A DNA stretch of 64,000 nucleotides from Thalassobacillus devorans MSP14 (lineage in GTDB: Bacteria > Bacillota > Bacilli > Bacillales > Halobacillaceae). Below the pieces are notes generated by a model that worked only from the letters and a program-made list of their open reading frames with translations, was not told where the DNA came from and made no database searches. Positions 33,983-42,891 of the stretch are shown piece after piece. Each line of letters opens with the position of its first letter. Position 1 is the stretch's first letter. The DNA is taken from the NCBI RefSeq assembly GCF_000496835.1, contig NZ_KI543238.1, forward strand, positions 201,984 through 265,983, given 5' to 3'. The position numbers and the translations under genes are program-made.

Positions 33983-35479
33983 ATGAAGCAGGCATCCACA
34001 TTCGAGGTGATCGCTGCACGAGGCTGGAATTTGTTGAATGAAGGGAAGCCGTTTACGCCAATCTTTGTCGTCGGCACGATGCTCCTCTTTTACATAGGGG
34101 AATGGGGAAACCCTTCTTTCTGGCAAACGACCGGTTTCAGTTTCTTGTTAACGGTGCCATTGTTGGCACTCTATTATCACTTTGATTTCCCTTTATTATT
34201 ACGTAACTATTTATGGCTTCCTTTTGTCGCCTATTTGATTCTATGGGGGGATGTGAATCTCTCTCTATTAACGTTTGCACTTGGCCTGTATTTCTTTTTC
34301 ACGGTCTTTTTTTGGGGCACATTTTACTATCATTTAAGAATCGGCACCTCATGGCTGAATTTCACGCGTTTCTGGAAGCTTGTATTGAAAAATAGTGACT
34401 CAACAAGCGGAAATGCCCAGGAACAGCTGCCTAAGTTTCTGTTGATTCTTTCCTTATGGAATTTGTTTTATGAAAAGCTCGGCAGCGGCATGGCGGTGGA
34501 CTATCTATCATACGCATTTTTTCTGCTAGGAGTATGGGCGTTAAGCTGGATTCTTCACCGCTACTTGTTTGATTGGAAGCCGGAGTTGAAGCGGAATTTT
34601 ACAGAACCTGTTACAGACAATGGTGAGAAAAGTGACAAAGTAATCATGATTGTCATCGATGGAATGAGAAAGGAACGTTTCCAGGAAGCAAATACTCCTT
34701 TTTTGGACAAACTTCGTAAAAATGGTACGGAATATGCGCAGATGGAAACCGTTTACCCCGCAAGGACTGTCGTCTGCTTTTCATCCATGATGACCGGTAC
34801 CTATCCACAGGAGCATGGTATCAAATCGAATATGGTATGGAAGCTCGGCATCAAGGTGGAATCAATTTTTGACTCGTTACGCAAAATAGGGAAGAAAGGC
34901 CGTCTTCTGGGTGTGGCTCATCTGATTGATGCCATGGGAGACGACGTAGATGCCTATACGGCTGTCATGGACAATGATTCTGTCGATAAGGGAATCCTGG
35001 AAAATGCAAAACGCATCATGGAAAAAGAAGACTTGGACTTTTTTAATATACAATTGATCAGCACAGATCAAACAGGACATAGCCGGGGTGTTCTTTATGA
35101 TGAATATATCCAAAAAATCGAGGAGGCTGACCACCTGATCGAGGAGTTCGTTTCCTGGATGGACACGAAGGGATATATGAAGAATACCACATTACTTATT
35201 TGTGCAGATCATGGCCAGGCAGACGGTATCGGAGGACATGGTCACCTCGATGAAGGAGAGCGCTATGTACCCTTCTTCATGTATGGACCGCAGATTGAAC
35301 AAGGTAAAGTCATTGACGATAAACATAGTTTGATTTCTGTAGCCCCAACCGTAGCTCAATTATTAGGAGCTCCTTATCCAAGTCATAGCAGAGGCGCTGT
35401 CCTTACTGATGCACTCAAAAATGCAAGAAAGGAACAAAAACATGAATCAGAAAGTCATCGTATTTCTACCAGCTCATAA
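33983..35479 (+). CDS. Membrane-anchored phosphodiesterase (nucleotide pyrophosphatase/alkaline phosphatase fold)
   Basis: A 498-residue fusion-like protein. About six hydrophobic helices lie in residues 25-195, followed by an alkaline-phosphatase-superfamily domain (about 218-480). Metal and catalytic residues are IVIDG (Asp 226), nucleophile Thr 262 in ARTVVCFSSMMTG, STDQTGHSRG and CADHGQADGIGGHGH. The domain resembles NPP/ENPP phosphodiesterases. Whether the catalytic domain is cytoplasmic or outside depends on helix number. Its place between a flippase-like gene and a glycosyltransferase suggests removal or transfer of a phospho-sugar or lipid phosphate. The end overlaps the next gene by 38 bases. 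Confidence 0.82.
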   Translation: MKQASTFEVIAARGWNLLNEGKPFTPIFVVGTMLLFYIGEWGNPSFWQTTGFSFLLTVPLLALYYHFDFPLLLRNYLWLPFVAYLILWGDVNLSLLTFALGLYFFFTVFFWGTFYYHLRIGTSWLNFTRFWKLVLKNSDSTSGNAQEQLPKFLLILSLWNLFYEKLGSGMAVDYLSYAFFLLGVWALSWILHRYLFDWKPELKRNFTEPVTDNGEKSDKVIMIVIDGMRKERFQEANTPFLDKLRKNGTEYAQMETVYPARTVVCFSSMMTGTYPQEHGIKSNMVWKLGIKVESIFDSLRKIGKKGRLLGVAHLIDAMGDDVDAYTAVMDNDSVDKGILENAKRIMEKEDLDFFNIQLISTDQTGHSRGVLYDEYIQKIEEADHLIEEFVSWMDTKGYMKNTTLLICADHGQADGIGGHGHLDEGERYVPFFMYGPQIEQGKVIDDKHSLISVAPTVAQLLGAPYPSHSRGAVLTDALKNARKEQKHESESHRISTSS

Positions 35480-36200
35480 TGAAGAAGAATCTATTGTACA
35501 GGTGATTCGTAAGGTACCTCGCAACTTTCACCCCCAAGTTGATGTCGAAATTCTAGTCATCAATGACGGATCGACGGACAGGACGGTGGAAGTGGCGAAG
35601 GAAGCAGGAGCCGACCATATTTATACACACACCGTTAATAAAGGGTTAGGCGCTTCTGTTCGGGAAGGTCTCAAGCAATCATATCAGCTGGGAGCCGACA
35701 TCGCTGTCATGATCGATGCCGATAACGAGTATCCTGCCTGGGAAATCCCTGAGTTGATCCAGCCTATTTTAGATGGAGAGTACGACTACACTATGGGTTC
35801 CAGGTTCCTCGGCACAATAGATGGAATGAGAATCCATCGACGTCTGGGCAATTATTTCTTTACTTTTCTTCAGTCCGTTCTGCTTCGAAAGTGGATCTAT
35901 GATGGTCAGTCAGGCATGCGCGCGTTTTCAAGGCAGGCCATTCAACATGCGGAAATCATCCATGATTATAATTATGCGCAAGTAGTGACATTGAACCTGG
36001 TTAGAAAAGGATTCCGGGTCAAAGAAGTCCCGATTACGTATAAAGTACGATCTAAAGGGCAGTCGTATATCAAATTCCGTGCCTATATGACATCGGTATT
36101 TCCTGCGATTGTCAAAGAGATGTCCCGTTGTCACAAAAAAGTCGATATTGTACGTAAACCGTTAGAAACTAAGCGTTCGGTCGATAAAAAGACTGGTTGA
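35442..36200 (+). CDS. Family 2 glycosyltransferase, DPM1-like
   Basis: A 252-residue GT-A protein: FLPAHNEEESI at the start, VINDGSTDRTVEVA, the metal-binding DAD in MIDADNEYP, and YTMGSRFLG. The acceptor region QSGMRAFSRQAI and a C-terminal GQSYIKFRAYM match dolichyl/undecaprenyl-phosphate sugar transferases without C-terminal helices. It probably charges undecaprenyl phosphate with a sugar from a nucleotide donor. The start chosen is ATG 35442, nine bases after AAAGGA, inside the phosphodiesterase gene. No terminator follows before the Fur-box promoter at 36216. Confidence 0.88.
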   Translation: MNQKVIVFLPAHNEEESIVQVIRKVPRNFHPQVDVEILVINDGSTDRTVEVAKEAGADHIYTHTVNKGLGASVREGLKQSYQLGADIAVMIDADNEYPAWEIPELIQPILDGEYDYTMGSRFLGTIDGMRIHRRLGNYFFTFLQSVLLRKWIYDGQSGMRAFSRQAIQHAEIIHDYNYAQVVTLNLVRKGFRVKEVPITYKVRSKGQSYIKFRAYMTSVFPAIVKEMSRCHKKVDIVRKPLETKRSVDKKTG

Positions 36201-36215
36201 ATGCGCTTTTTTTCA

Positions 36216-36244
36216 TTGACATTGATATTGATAATCTTTATCAT
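36216..36244 (+). promoter_or_regulatory. Second Fur-box promoter
   Basis: TTGACA (36216-36221) and TATCAT (36239-36244) are spaced by 17 bases. TGATAATCTTTATCA (36229-36243), with 14 of 15 matches to the 7-1-7 Fur consensus, overlaps the spacer and -10 box. It lies 25 bases before the gene at 36269. Confidence 0.85.
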
Positions 36245-36268
36245 TTAATTTGACAGGAGATGCTATCG

Positions 36269-37033
36269 ATGAAGAAATTCAATTTATTCTTAGCAATCAT
36301 GGTATTGCTGACATTTTCCATACAAACAAATGCAGCGGCATACTCTTATGGTGATCCCAGTGAAGAAAAGATCGCACAGGTCTATGAAAAGATGGTAGCG
36401 AAATTGAACCAGTCCCCGCCAGACTTCCAGGAAGCCGAAGCATTGTTTAATACGGTAAAAGAAGAAGTCGATATGCACATGGGAAAAGGGGCATCGGAGC
36501 TGGTATTGAACTCCCTTGAAGATGAAGATAAAGAAGCTACGATCAACAATATGCAAAAGCTGTTAGGCTTGAATATAGCCAGACGCTTGAATGCGATAGA
36601 GAACAATTTTGAAGAGTATGATACGAGTAAAAAGCTTCTGGCCAAGGGGTTTGCTACATATAAAGCTTTATCCCCGGCTATCGAAGAGCAGGATGCCAAG
36701 CTGGATTCTCAAATAAGGGAAGAGTTCGACTTAGCTCTGGAAGCTCTCGGAAATCCCGGTTTGTTCGGGGTAGGGGAGAAAGAATCTGATAAGGAACAGT
36801 TCCTTAAGAGCAAATCTTCCATATTAGAAGCTTTGAAAGAACCGTTGAATATTGAGGAATTTAATGCCGGCCATTTTACGGAGAGTGCCACAGCAGAAGA
36901 AAACACCAGCCAATCCACCAATGATAAGTACACCGATTTCACCGAGTGGAAAAATTGGCTGCCAATCTTGGTCCTGATCGGCATCATAATTGCCGTTGTA
37001 CTATACTTTTTGAAAAGAAGGAAAAGATCTTAA
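36269..37033 (+). CDS. Extracytoplasmic iron-uptake protein with C-terminal membrane anchor
   Basis: A 254-residue protein with an N-terminal signal peptide (FLAIMVLLTFSIQTNA), a mainly helical extracytoplasmic region, a Ser/Thr-rich spacer and a C-terminal helix (WLPILVLIGIIIAVVLYFLKRRKRS). It looks like the detached soluble domain that is fused to the FTR1 permease in B. subtilis EfeU/YwbL. The FTR1 gene follows 21 bases later and the promoter has a Fur box, so it likely delivers iron to the permease. AGGAG is nine bases before ATG 36269; ATG 36260 is too close. Confidence 0.8.
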   Translation: MKKFNLFLAIMVLLTFSIQTNAAAYSYGDPSEEKIAQVYEKMVAKLNQSPPDFQEAEALFNTVKEEVDMHMGKGASELVLNSLEDEDKEATINNMQKLLGLNIARRLNAIENNFEEYDTSKKLLAKGFATYKALSPAIEEQDAKLDSQIREEFDLALEALGNPGLFGVGEKESDKEQFLKSKSSILEALKEPLNIEEFNAGHFTESATAEENTSQSTNDKYTDFTEWKNWLPILVLIGIIIAVVLYFLKRRKRS

Positions 37034-37054
37034 GTATAAAGAGGTGTGGAAATC

Positions 37055-37999
37055 ATGGAAATCCAGGCGCTGTTAATCACCTTTCGTGAAGTGTTAGAAG
37101 CACTCTTGATCATCGGTATAATCACCACCTATCTCAAGAGGACAGAAAATAAACAATACTCGAAATTCGTCTGGCTCGGTGCCGGTCTTGCTGTTGTCGC
37201 CAGTATTGGTGTGGCGATGTTGTTTCAAGTCGTATTTACGAGTTTTGCAGCAATGGGAAGTGAAATGTATCTGAAAGTCACTATCATGCTCGTATCATCC
37301 TTCCTATTGACTCAGATGGTATTTTGGATGGCGAAACACAGCAAAAACCTGAAAGGTGAAATGGAAGGGAAGATGGGGCAGCTCGTCACAACGGGAAATG
37401 TGATCGGGATGGTCATCCACTCCTTTCTGGTCGTCCTTCGTGAAGGTGTGGAAACGGTGTTTTTCTTCGCTGCTATTACAGGCGGAGATATCGGGAAAGG
37501 TTTGCAAGGCTGGGGTGCAATCACCGGGGTAGTCATTGCAGCCACCGTAAGTTACTTGTTCTTCAAGGGAACCATGCGCATTCCTTTGAAAACTTTCTTC
37601 AAAGTAACAGGAGCATTCATTGTCCTGATTGCTGCAGGACTGCTCGTCCAAGGGATTTCCATGATGCAGGACTTACAGATAATCGGAAGTGTCATGCCGC
37701 ATGTATATAATATTACCTGGCTCTTACCAGAGCATCCGATTGATTACGCCCATTACTTGCGTGATACTGGTGTGGCACCGGTATTCTCGGGCGATGTAGG
37801 TATATTCCTAAAAGCATTATTCGGCTATTCATCCATGCCGTCACTTGAAGAAATAATTGCTTATATCGGTTACTTTGTAGTCATTTACCTGCTTGTCCAA
37901 GCAAAAAATGAGACACCGGAAAAGCAAAAAGTGACAAAGCTTAAAAAACAACCGAAAACTGCTTATACAAATAACACTGCAGGACATAACGTTAAATAA
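37055..37999 (+). CDS. FTR1 family iron permease
   Basis: A 314-residue membrane protein with about seven helices and the two iron-binding REXXE motifs of FTR1/EfeU: REVLE at residues 11-15 and REGVE at 129-133. It is shorter than the fused B. subtilis protein, because the soluble domain is encoded separately upstream. It imports iron through the membrane. No DyP-type peroxidase (EfeB) gene lies nearby; the lipoprotein at 30831 may be another partner. Translated from ATG 37055 with AGAGGTG upstream. A terminator follows. Confidence 0.92.
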   Translation: MEIQALLITFREVLEALLIIGIITTYLKRTENKQYSKFVWLGAGLAVVASIGVAMLFQVVFTSFAAMGSEMYLKVTIMLVSSFLLTQMVFWMAKHSKNLKGEMEGKMGQLVTTGNVIGMVIHSFLVVLREGVETVFFFAAITGGDIGKGLQGWGAITGVVIAATVSYLFFKGTMRIPLKTFFKVTGAFIVLIAAGLLVQGISMMQDLQIIGSVMPHVYNITWLLPEHPIDYAHYLRDTGVAPVFSGDVGIFLKALFGYSSMPSLEEIIAYIGYFVVIYLLVQAKNETPEKQKVTKLKKQPKTAYTNNTAGHNVK

Positions 38000-38010
38000 T
38001 TTGATTTACT

Positions 38011-38045
38011 ACAAGGCGTAATTTTATTACGCCTTGTTTTGTGTT
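38011..38045 (+). terminator. Terminator after the FTR1 gene
   Basis: ACAAGGCGTAAT and its exact reverse complement with a three-base loop, followed by TTTGTGTTT. The next glycan gene starts 24 bases later without a visible promoter. Confidence 0.9.
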
Positions 38046-38068
38046 TAATAAAAGAAGGAGAAGAACCC

Positions 38069-39550
38069 ATGAAAAAGGCTGGATATCCTATTAATAAAAC
38101 GAAATTATTGGCATGGGCTGTATTCCTGGCATTTTTAGGACTCACCTTCTATTTTCGTGTCACTTTTGCAAGTCCATTTGCCAGATCATGGGATCAGGTT
38201 GATTTTGCTTTAGGGGTAACCGATTTTGATCTGTTTACGATGCAGCCGCATTTTCCTGGTTATCCCTACTTTGTGTTAGGCGGGATGCTAATCAACCGCT
38301 TTTTAGATCATCCTGTGCGGTCTCTTGCCATTTTTAATACCGTGCTGACCGCTTCCTCTGTCGTTCCGATATACCTTTTATTCAGAAGAAGGTATGCTAC
38401 AGCAATAGCCTTACTGTTTGTTGCTGTTATTCATTCCATGAGTTATATGTGGGTAATGAGTACAGAACCAATGAGTGAAGCGGCTGCAGTGGCTGTGCTA
38501 TGGTGGTATGTTTGGAGTATATACCAGGCTTACAGGAAGTCCTCATTTTATTGGATGATGCTGCCTTTGTTTCTATTCAGCATACTTATGGGGATACGCT
38601 TGTCTTATCTTCCATTCGGATTGGGAATCCTGTTGTTATGGTGGAATAAGAGAAACCAATTTAATACAAGGAAATCCTATACCTGGTTTATTTTAAGGCA
38701 TACCCTTTTAGCGATAGCTTTTCAGATGGTTTGGGCAGCCGGATTGGTTCTCTCTACTGGAGGCATCGCTACATTCATGGAGCTCGCCATGGGATTCATC
38801 AATGGTCATTTTACCGAATGGGGCGGAGCCGTTACGGCGGATTCTGTGCCGATATGGAAGCGGATATATATCCTTTTGTTCCATAATCTATTATGGAAGG
38901 CATGGTTCGTGGAGTCATGGCCAATCGCTGGATTGTATACAGGCCTGCTCCTAATAGTAGTTTTTTTATCTATTAGAAATAAAGGTGCTATGAAAAAAAT
39001 TGATCGCTGGCTGTTGGTTTTATTGTGCTGCTATTTTGTATGGGCGTTATTTGCGCAGAATGTAGATAAACCGAGGCATATCCTGCCACTGACTGGTTTT
39101 TCGGTATACTTATTGCTTGTGAACATTGCGGGTAAGGTGAAGCTTTTGACGGTCAGCCTGTGCTTTGTTTTGATCACTACCCAGTCCTGGCACGGGCTGG
39201 CTTTAGCTAGTGAAAAAGCAACAGAACTGCCGGCTGTTTATCAGCTTTCCAATTATTTGTCTCAACTTAACGAACCTTTAATTATTTATACATGGGAAGA
39301 ATCAAGGGTCATGGAATATCTTGACGTTGAATTTTCTCATAAGAAATTATACACTTACGAATATTTTGAATCGAGATTATCTTATAGTAAAGAAAAACGG
39401 ATATTTTTGACGGATCACGTAGTGAAAGGCTTTGAAATGCAGGGACACCCGGTACAGGATAACATACGAAAAGTTGCTGTATTTCAATCGGATGATCTGT
39501 TTAATCCGGTTTATCACGATATTCAACTGTATGAATGGATCGGTGAATGA
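38069..39550 (+). CDS. GT-C-like membrane glycosyltransferase
   Basis: A 493-residue protein with about ten to eleven helices and a C-terminal soluble part (about 395-493). An early loop after helix 1 holds SWDQVDFAL, an acidic motif at the place of the catalytic aspartate of GT-C enzymes (GT39/PMT-like). HFPGYPYFVLGG and NVDKPRHILPLTG are other conserved-looking loops. Such enzymes transfer sugar from a polyprenyl-phosphate donor on the outer membrane face, which fits the DPM1-like enzyme at 35442. The family is inferred from topology and motif. AAGGAG is eight bases before ATG 38069. Confidence 0.72.
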   Translation: MKKAGYPINKTKLLAWAVFLAFLGLTFYFRVTFASPFARSWDQVDFALGVTDFDLFTMQPHFPGYPYFVLGGMLINRFLDHPVRSLAIFNTVLTASSVVPIYLLFRRRYATAIALLFVAVIHSMSYMWVMSTEPMSEAAAVAVLWWYVWSIYQAYRKSSFYWMMLPLFLFSILMGIRLSYLPFGLGILLLWWNKRNQFNTRKSYTWFILRHTLLAIAFQMVWAAGLVLSTGGIATFMELAMGFINGHFTEWGGAVTADSVPIWKRIYILLFHNLLWKAWFVESWPIAGLYTGLLLIVVFLSIRNKGAMKKIDRWLLVLLCCYFVWALFAQNVDKPRHILPLTGFSVYLLLVNIAGKVKLLTVSLCFVLITTQSWHGLALASEKATELPAVYQLSNYLSQLNEPLIIYTWEESRVMEYLDVEFSHKKLYTYEYFESRLSYSKEKRIFLTDHVVKGFEMQGHPVQDNIRKVAVFQSDDLFNPVYHDIQLYEWIGE

Positions 39551-39564
39551 AGGAGTGGCATCTA

Positions 39565-40881
39565 GTGAAAATAAGCATAATAGGAACTGGTTATGTCGGG
39601 TTGGTTACAGGAGCTTGTCTGGCAGAGATTGGCCACTTTGTGACATGCGTAGATATTGATGCACAAAAGGTTGAAATGATGCAGTCAGGACGCTCGCCCA
39701 TCTATGAAGCCGGTTTGGAGAAATTAATGCAGAAAAATATAAAAATGGGGAAGTTATCTTTCACCACAGATTCCCGCGCAGGCTTAAACCATGCAGATGT
39801 CATCTATATTGCCGTAGGAACTCCACAAAACCCTGATGGTACAACTGATCTGGCGGCTGTAGAGATGGCAGCAGAACTTGTAGCACAGCATGTAGTCAAA
39901 GATGTCATTGTCGTGACAAAAAGTACAGTGCCGGTCGGAACGAATGCCTGGGTGAAAGAAAGGATCAGGCAGCATGTGCGGGGCGGTATATCGGTGGAAG
40001 TAGTACATAACCCGGAATTTTTACGGGAAGGATCAGCTGTATATGATACATTCCATGGGGACCGGATCGTAATTGGAGCAGACAACCATGAATCAGCGAT
40101 GATTATTGAAAAAATAAATGAACCTTTTGATATTCCTGTTTTTATAACAGACATCAATAATGCGGAGATGATCAAGTATGCTTCCAATGCTTTTTTAGCC
40201 ACCAAAATCAGTTTCATCAATGAAATTGCTAATATATGTGAAAAAATTGGAGCCGACGTGGAAGAGGTGGCCTATGGAATGGGGCTGGATAAACGGATCG
40301 GCCCTCAATTTTTACAAGCGGGTATCGGTTATGGTGGTTCCTGCTTCCCGAAAGATACAAGCGCTCTTGTCCATTTGGCCGGTGGAGTAGAACATGATTT
40401 TGAACTATTGAAGTCTGTCATTCGCGTGAACAATCATCAGCAGGCTGCATTGGTTGAGAAGGCAAAACAGCGCTTTGGCTCTCTTGCTGGAAAACGGATT
40501 GCGGTCCTGGGTCTTGCCTACAAACCTAATACAGATGACATGCGAGAGGCAGCATCATTGACAGTCATAGAACGGCTGGTTGAAGAGTCCGCAACTGTGA
40601 TTGCATATGACCCACAGGCCATTGAAAAGGCAAAACCCTTACTGCCGCGGAGGGTAGTGTTTGCAGGTTCATTGCGAGAAGCACTGACCGGGGCTGATGC
40701 TGGATTTATACTGACCGAATGGGAAGAAATCAAATATTTTCCGTTAAGCGATATGAAGAACCTGATGAATAATCCGATCATATTTGACGGGAGAAATTGC
40801 TTGCAGTTAGAAGAATTGCGCAAGCATAAAATCGAATATCATTCTATCGGGCGTCCAAGCATAGGAAGAGCGTTCCTGTAA
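39565..40881 (+). CDS. ugd: UDP-glucose 6-dehydrogenase
   Basis: A 438-residue enzyme oxidising UDP-glucose to UDP-glucuronate with two NAD. The N-terminal Rossmann domain begins with IIGTGYVGLVTGACLAE. The catalytic cysteine is in GYGGSCFPKD near residue 258, and the C-terminal UDP-binding domain has VLGLAYKPNTDDMREA. The family includes B. subtilis TuaD and YtcA. GTG 39565 is used, nine bases after AAGGAG. It is coupled to the GT-C-like gene and supplies the substrate for the uronate epimerase at 32123. A terminator follows. Confidence 0.95.
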   Translation: MKISIIGTGYVGLVTGACLAEIGHFVTCVDIDAQKVEMMQSGRSPIYEAGLEKLMQKNIKMGKLSFTTDSRAGLNHADVIYIAVGTPQNPDGTTDLAAVEMAAELVAQHVVKDVIVVTKSTVPVGTNAWVKERIRQHVRGGISVEVVHNPEFLREGSAVYDTFHGDRIVIGADNHESAMIIEKINEPFDIPVFITDINNAEMIKYASNAFLATKISFINEIANICEKIGADVEEVAYGMGLDKRIGPQFLQAGIGYGGSCFPKDTSALVHLAGGVEHDFELLKSVIRVNNHQQAALVEKAKQRFGSLAGKRIAVLGLAYKPNTDDMREAASLTVIERLVEESATVIAYDPQAIEKAKPLLPRRVVFAGSLREALTGADAGFILTEWEEIKYFPLSDMKNLMNNPIIFDGRNCLQLEELRKHKIEYHSIGRPSIGRAFL

Positions 40882-40900
40882 TAAACAGGACGCTTTTTTT
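40868..40900 (+). terminator. Terminator after UDP-glucose dehydrogenase
   Basis: AGCG(T)TCCTGT and ACAGGACGCT pair with one bulged base, followed by seven T. The stem begins inside the last codons. Confidence 0.85.
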
Positions 40901-40950
40901 AAATTCATTAATGAGGAACATGGCTTATAATGGAGATGGAGGTGGAGAAA

Positions 40951-41502
40951 GTGGAAAGAATTATGGTGGTAGGGGTCTCGGCAGGGGTAGGGAAGTCTAC
41001 TTTTGCCCGAAAAATGGGAGAAGCATTGCAAATAGATGTTTACCATTTAGATGCACTATATTGGAAACCGGGCTGGATGGAAGCTTCCCTGAATGAGTTT
41101 GAGAAGGCGCAACAGGAAATTGTAAAAAAAGAAAAGTGGATTATAGAAGGCAATTACAGCAAGACTTATGACATCCGTATAACAAGCGCAGACACGATTA
41201 TATATTTAGAACTTCCGCGCTATATTTGTCTTTATCGTGCAATTAAACGATGGCTGATGAACATTGGAAAAACGCGTCCTGACATGGGGGCGGGTTGTAA
41301 GGAAAAATTAGATTGGAATTTCCTTAAGTATATTTACACCACTTATAAATCACGGAGGAGTAATATGAAAGAAAGACTGCGTACTCTTCAAGCACAGCAA
41401 CATACCAAAAATATCATTACTTTGAAAAGCAGAGATGAAATGGAGTCGTATCTGGAAAGTTTATTAAAGAAAAATGACAGGCCATTTTCTATCATTTCCT
41501 AA
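40951..41502 (+). CDS. FlaR-like P-loop kinase
   Basis: A 183-residue P-loop protein: IMVVGVSAGVGKSTFA with Walker A, VYHLDALYWKPGW typical of the FlaR/'DNA topology modulation' group, and EKWIIEGNYSKTYDIRI. A basic region follows with RRSNMKERL. These proteins look like adenylate-kinase relatives; the topology role is a historical name and the true substrate is unknown. GTG 40951 is taken as start, five bases after GGAGGTGG, giving Met-Glu-Arg-Ile as in relatives. The terminator at 41621 follows after a 118-base gap. Confidence 0.82.
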   Translation: MERIMVVGVSAGVGKSTFARKMGEALQIDVYHLDALYWKPGWMEASLNEFEKAQQEIVKKEKWIIEGNYSKTYDIRITSADTIIYLELPRYICLYRAIKRWLMNIGKTRPDMGAGCKEKLDWNFLKYIYTTYKSRRSNMKERLRTLQAQQHTKNIITLKSRDEMESYLESLLKKNDRPFSIIS

Positions 41503-41620
41503 TTATTTTAAAAAACATGAGTAATAGGTTTAGTCAGAAAAGGATGCTACCCATAAAATAACAGCATGATGCCGTATTAAATCGCGCTCCGGCCACACCT
41601 TGTCGGCATAACATTCTCAT

Positions 41621-41657
41621 AAGAAAGCTCTTCCGTCTGGAGGGCTTTCTTTCTTTG
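41621..41657. terminator. Bidirectional terminator
   Basis: AAGAAAGCTCTTCC and GGAGGGCTTTCTT pair with wobble, followed by TCTTTG on the plus strand. It lies between the FlaR-like gene and the small minus-strand gene. Confidence 0.75.
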
Positions 41658-41663
41658 TGATCA

Positions 41664-41831
41664 TCAACAATAGCTTGTAACTTTCCAAAGCAGGTTATCT
41701 TTCGTATAAGTATTCAATTTTGCGGCTAACTGTTTTGCCTCTTGATAATCATCAAAGATTTTAACGGTTTGATCCATTGGGTCTTTTAATATATCTGTCC
41801 TGAGAGAATGATTCCTGACAAGTGTGTACAA
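41664..41831 (-). CDS. Small protein of unknown function
   Basis: A 55-residue frame starting at TTG 41831, preceded by AAGGAG nine bases upstream. The conserved-looking part is QTVKIFDDYQEAKQLAAKLN followed by TYTKDNLLWKV, a small beta-alpha-beta pattern as in short Bacillus proteins of unknown role. The longer reading from 41936 has no ribosome binding site. The region 41832-42110 upstream is AT-rich; TATACA-type -10 sequences for this gene are present there, and nothing else is supported. Confidence 0.6.
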   Translation of the reverse strand: MYTLVRNHSLRTDILKDPMDQTVKIFDDYQEAKQLAAKLNTYTKDNLLWKVTSYC

Positions 41832-42110
41832 ATTGGACAACTCCTTATTGTATAATATTTGTATAACGTAAGTATAACTTATTTTGGTGAAAATGCAATG
41901 TTTTCGTATTCCATTAAACAAAAGTGACAGGAACACGAATCGCCTCAGGATTTTCCTTTTATTAGAAATAGTCTTTTTGGTAAAAAGAAGTTTCTTAAGA
42001 AATTCACTGGTTTTGGGGAAGCTTTTTTTAAATTGTAAAAAGATGTTGAAATATCAGGAAATTATAGATACAATGACGTAATATTTTATTTTCGGCATAG
42101 GGGGCAGGAG

Positions 42111-42884
42111 ATGAAACAGGAAATTGCGGTAAAGAAGATCGTTGAGAGTTTGAAAAAGGACTCCAGTGTTAAGAGTATATTTTTAAAAGGGTCGATGGGC
42201 AGAGGGGAATATGATGAGCATTCCGATGTAGATTTATATTGTCTCGTTAAAGAAGGTGAAGAAAAAGAATTTCTATTACGTCGTCTGGAGCATCTGAAAG
42301 CCTACAAAGAAATCATCTTTTATGATGATATTTTTATCATAGCTCCGCAGATAATAGCAGTTTACGAGGATTGGCTGCATATTGACTTATTTACCGTGAC
42401 AGAAAAAAACATACAAAGTAAAGATTATTTCACCGTATTGTTCGATCCGGAAGGTGTGATGGAAAGCTATGAGTCTGAGCAGCATTTGACATTGAGCGAA
42501 GAGGAGTTCCGTGATCATGTGCTCGATACAGCATGGTTCCTTTTTCAGTATAAGAAGGCCGCTGAACGAGGGAATCTTACCTGGGCAGTAGAAATGCTAC
42601 GCTATGTTATGAGGCACCTGTCCTATGTGTTGTTACATCACTATGCACCGGACCGGGCCTTACTGGGATTGAAGGCTGTACATAAATTTTTGCCCAGCGA
42701 GAAGCGGGACAGATATGAACGTATATATGAAACAGTGACTCCTTCCTCTTATGCAGTGGCTGTTAAAGATATCGCTCTGTTATTGAATGATGAATTTGAA
42801 TGGATTCGATCCCAGATAAAATCAGATGCCCAAACAGTCTCTTTTCTTAAGTTGATGATGGACACATTTATAGGGGAGATTTAA
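42111..42884 (+). CDS. Nucleotidyltransferase domain protein
   Basis: A 257-residue protein with an N-terminal nucleotidyltransferase core: FLKGSMGRGEYDEHSDVDLYCLV near residue 25 contains the GSxxxG and DxD metal site. A third acidic residue sits near IDLFTV. A C-terminal helical region follows (VEMLRYVMRHLSYVLLHHYAPDR). It resembles the aminoglycoside-nucleotidyltransferase-like proteins common in Bacillus; the substrate is not known. AGGGGG lies six bases before the ATG. A 27-codon frame and a Nudix gene follow closely. Confidence 0.82.
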   Translation: MKQEIAVKKIVESLKKDSSVKSIFLKGSMGRGEYDEHSDVDLYCLVKEGEEKEFLLRRLEHLKAYKEIIFYDDIFIIAPQIIAVYEDWLHIDLFTVTEKNIQSKDYFTVLFDPEGVMESYESEQHLTLSEEEFRDHVLDTAWFLFQYKKAAERGNLTWAVEMLRYVMRHLSYVLLHHYAPDRALLGLKAVHKFLPSEKRDRYERIYETVTPSSYAVAVKDIALLLNDEFEWIRSQIKSDAQTVSFLKLMMDTFIGEI

Positions 42885-42891
42885 GCTAAAG

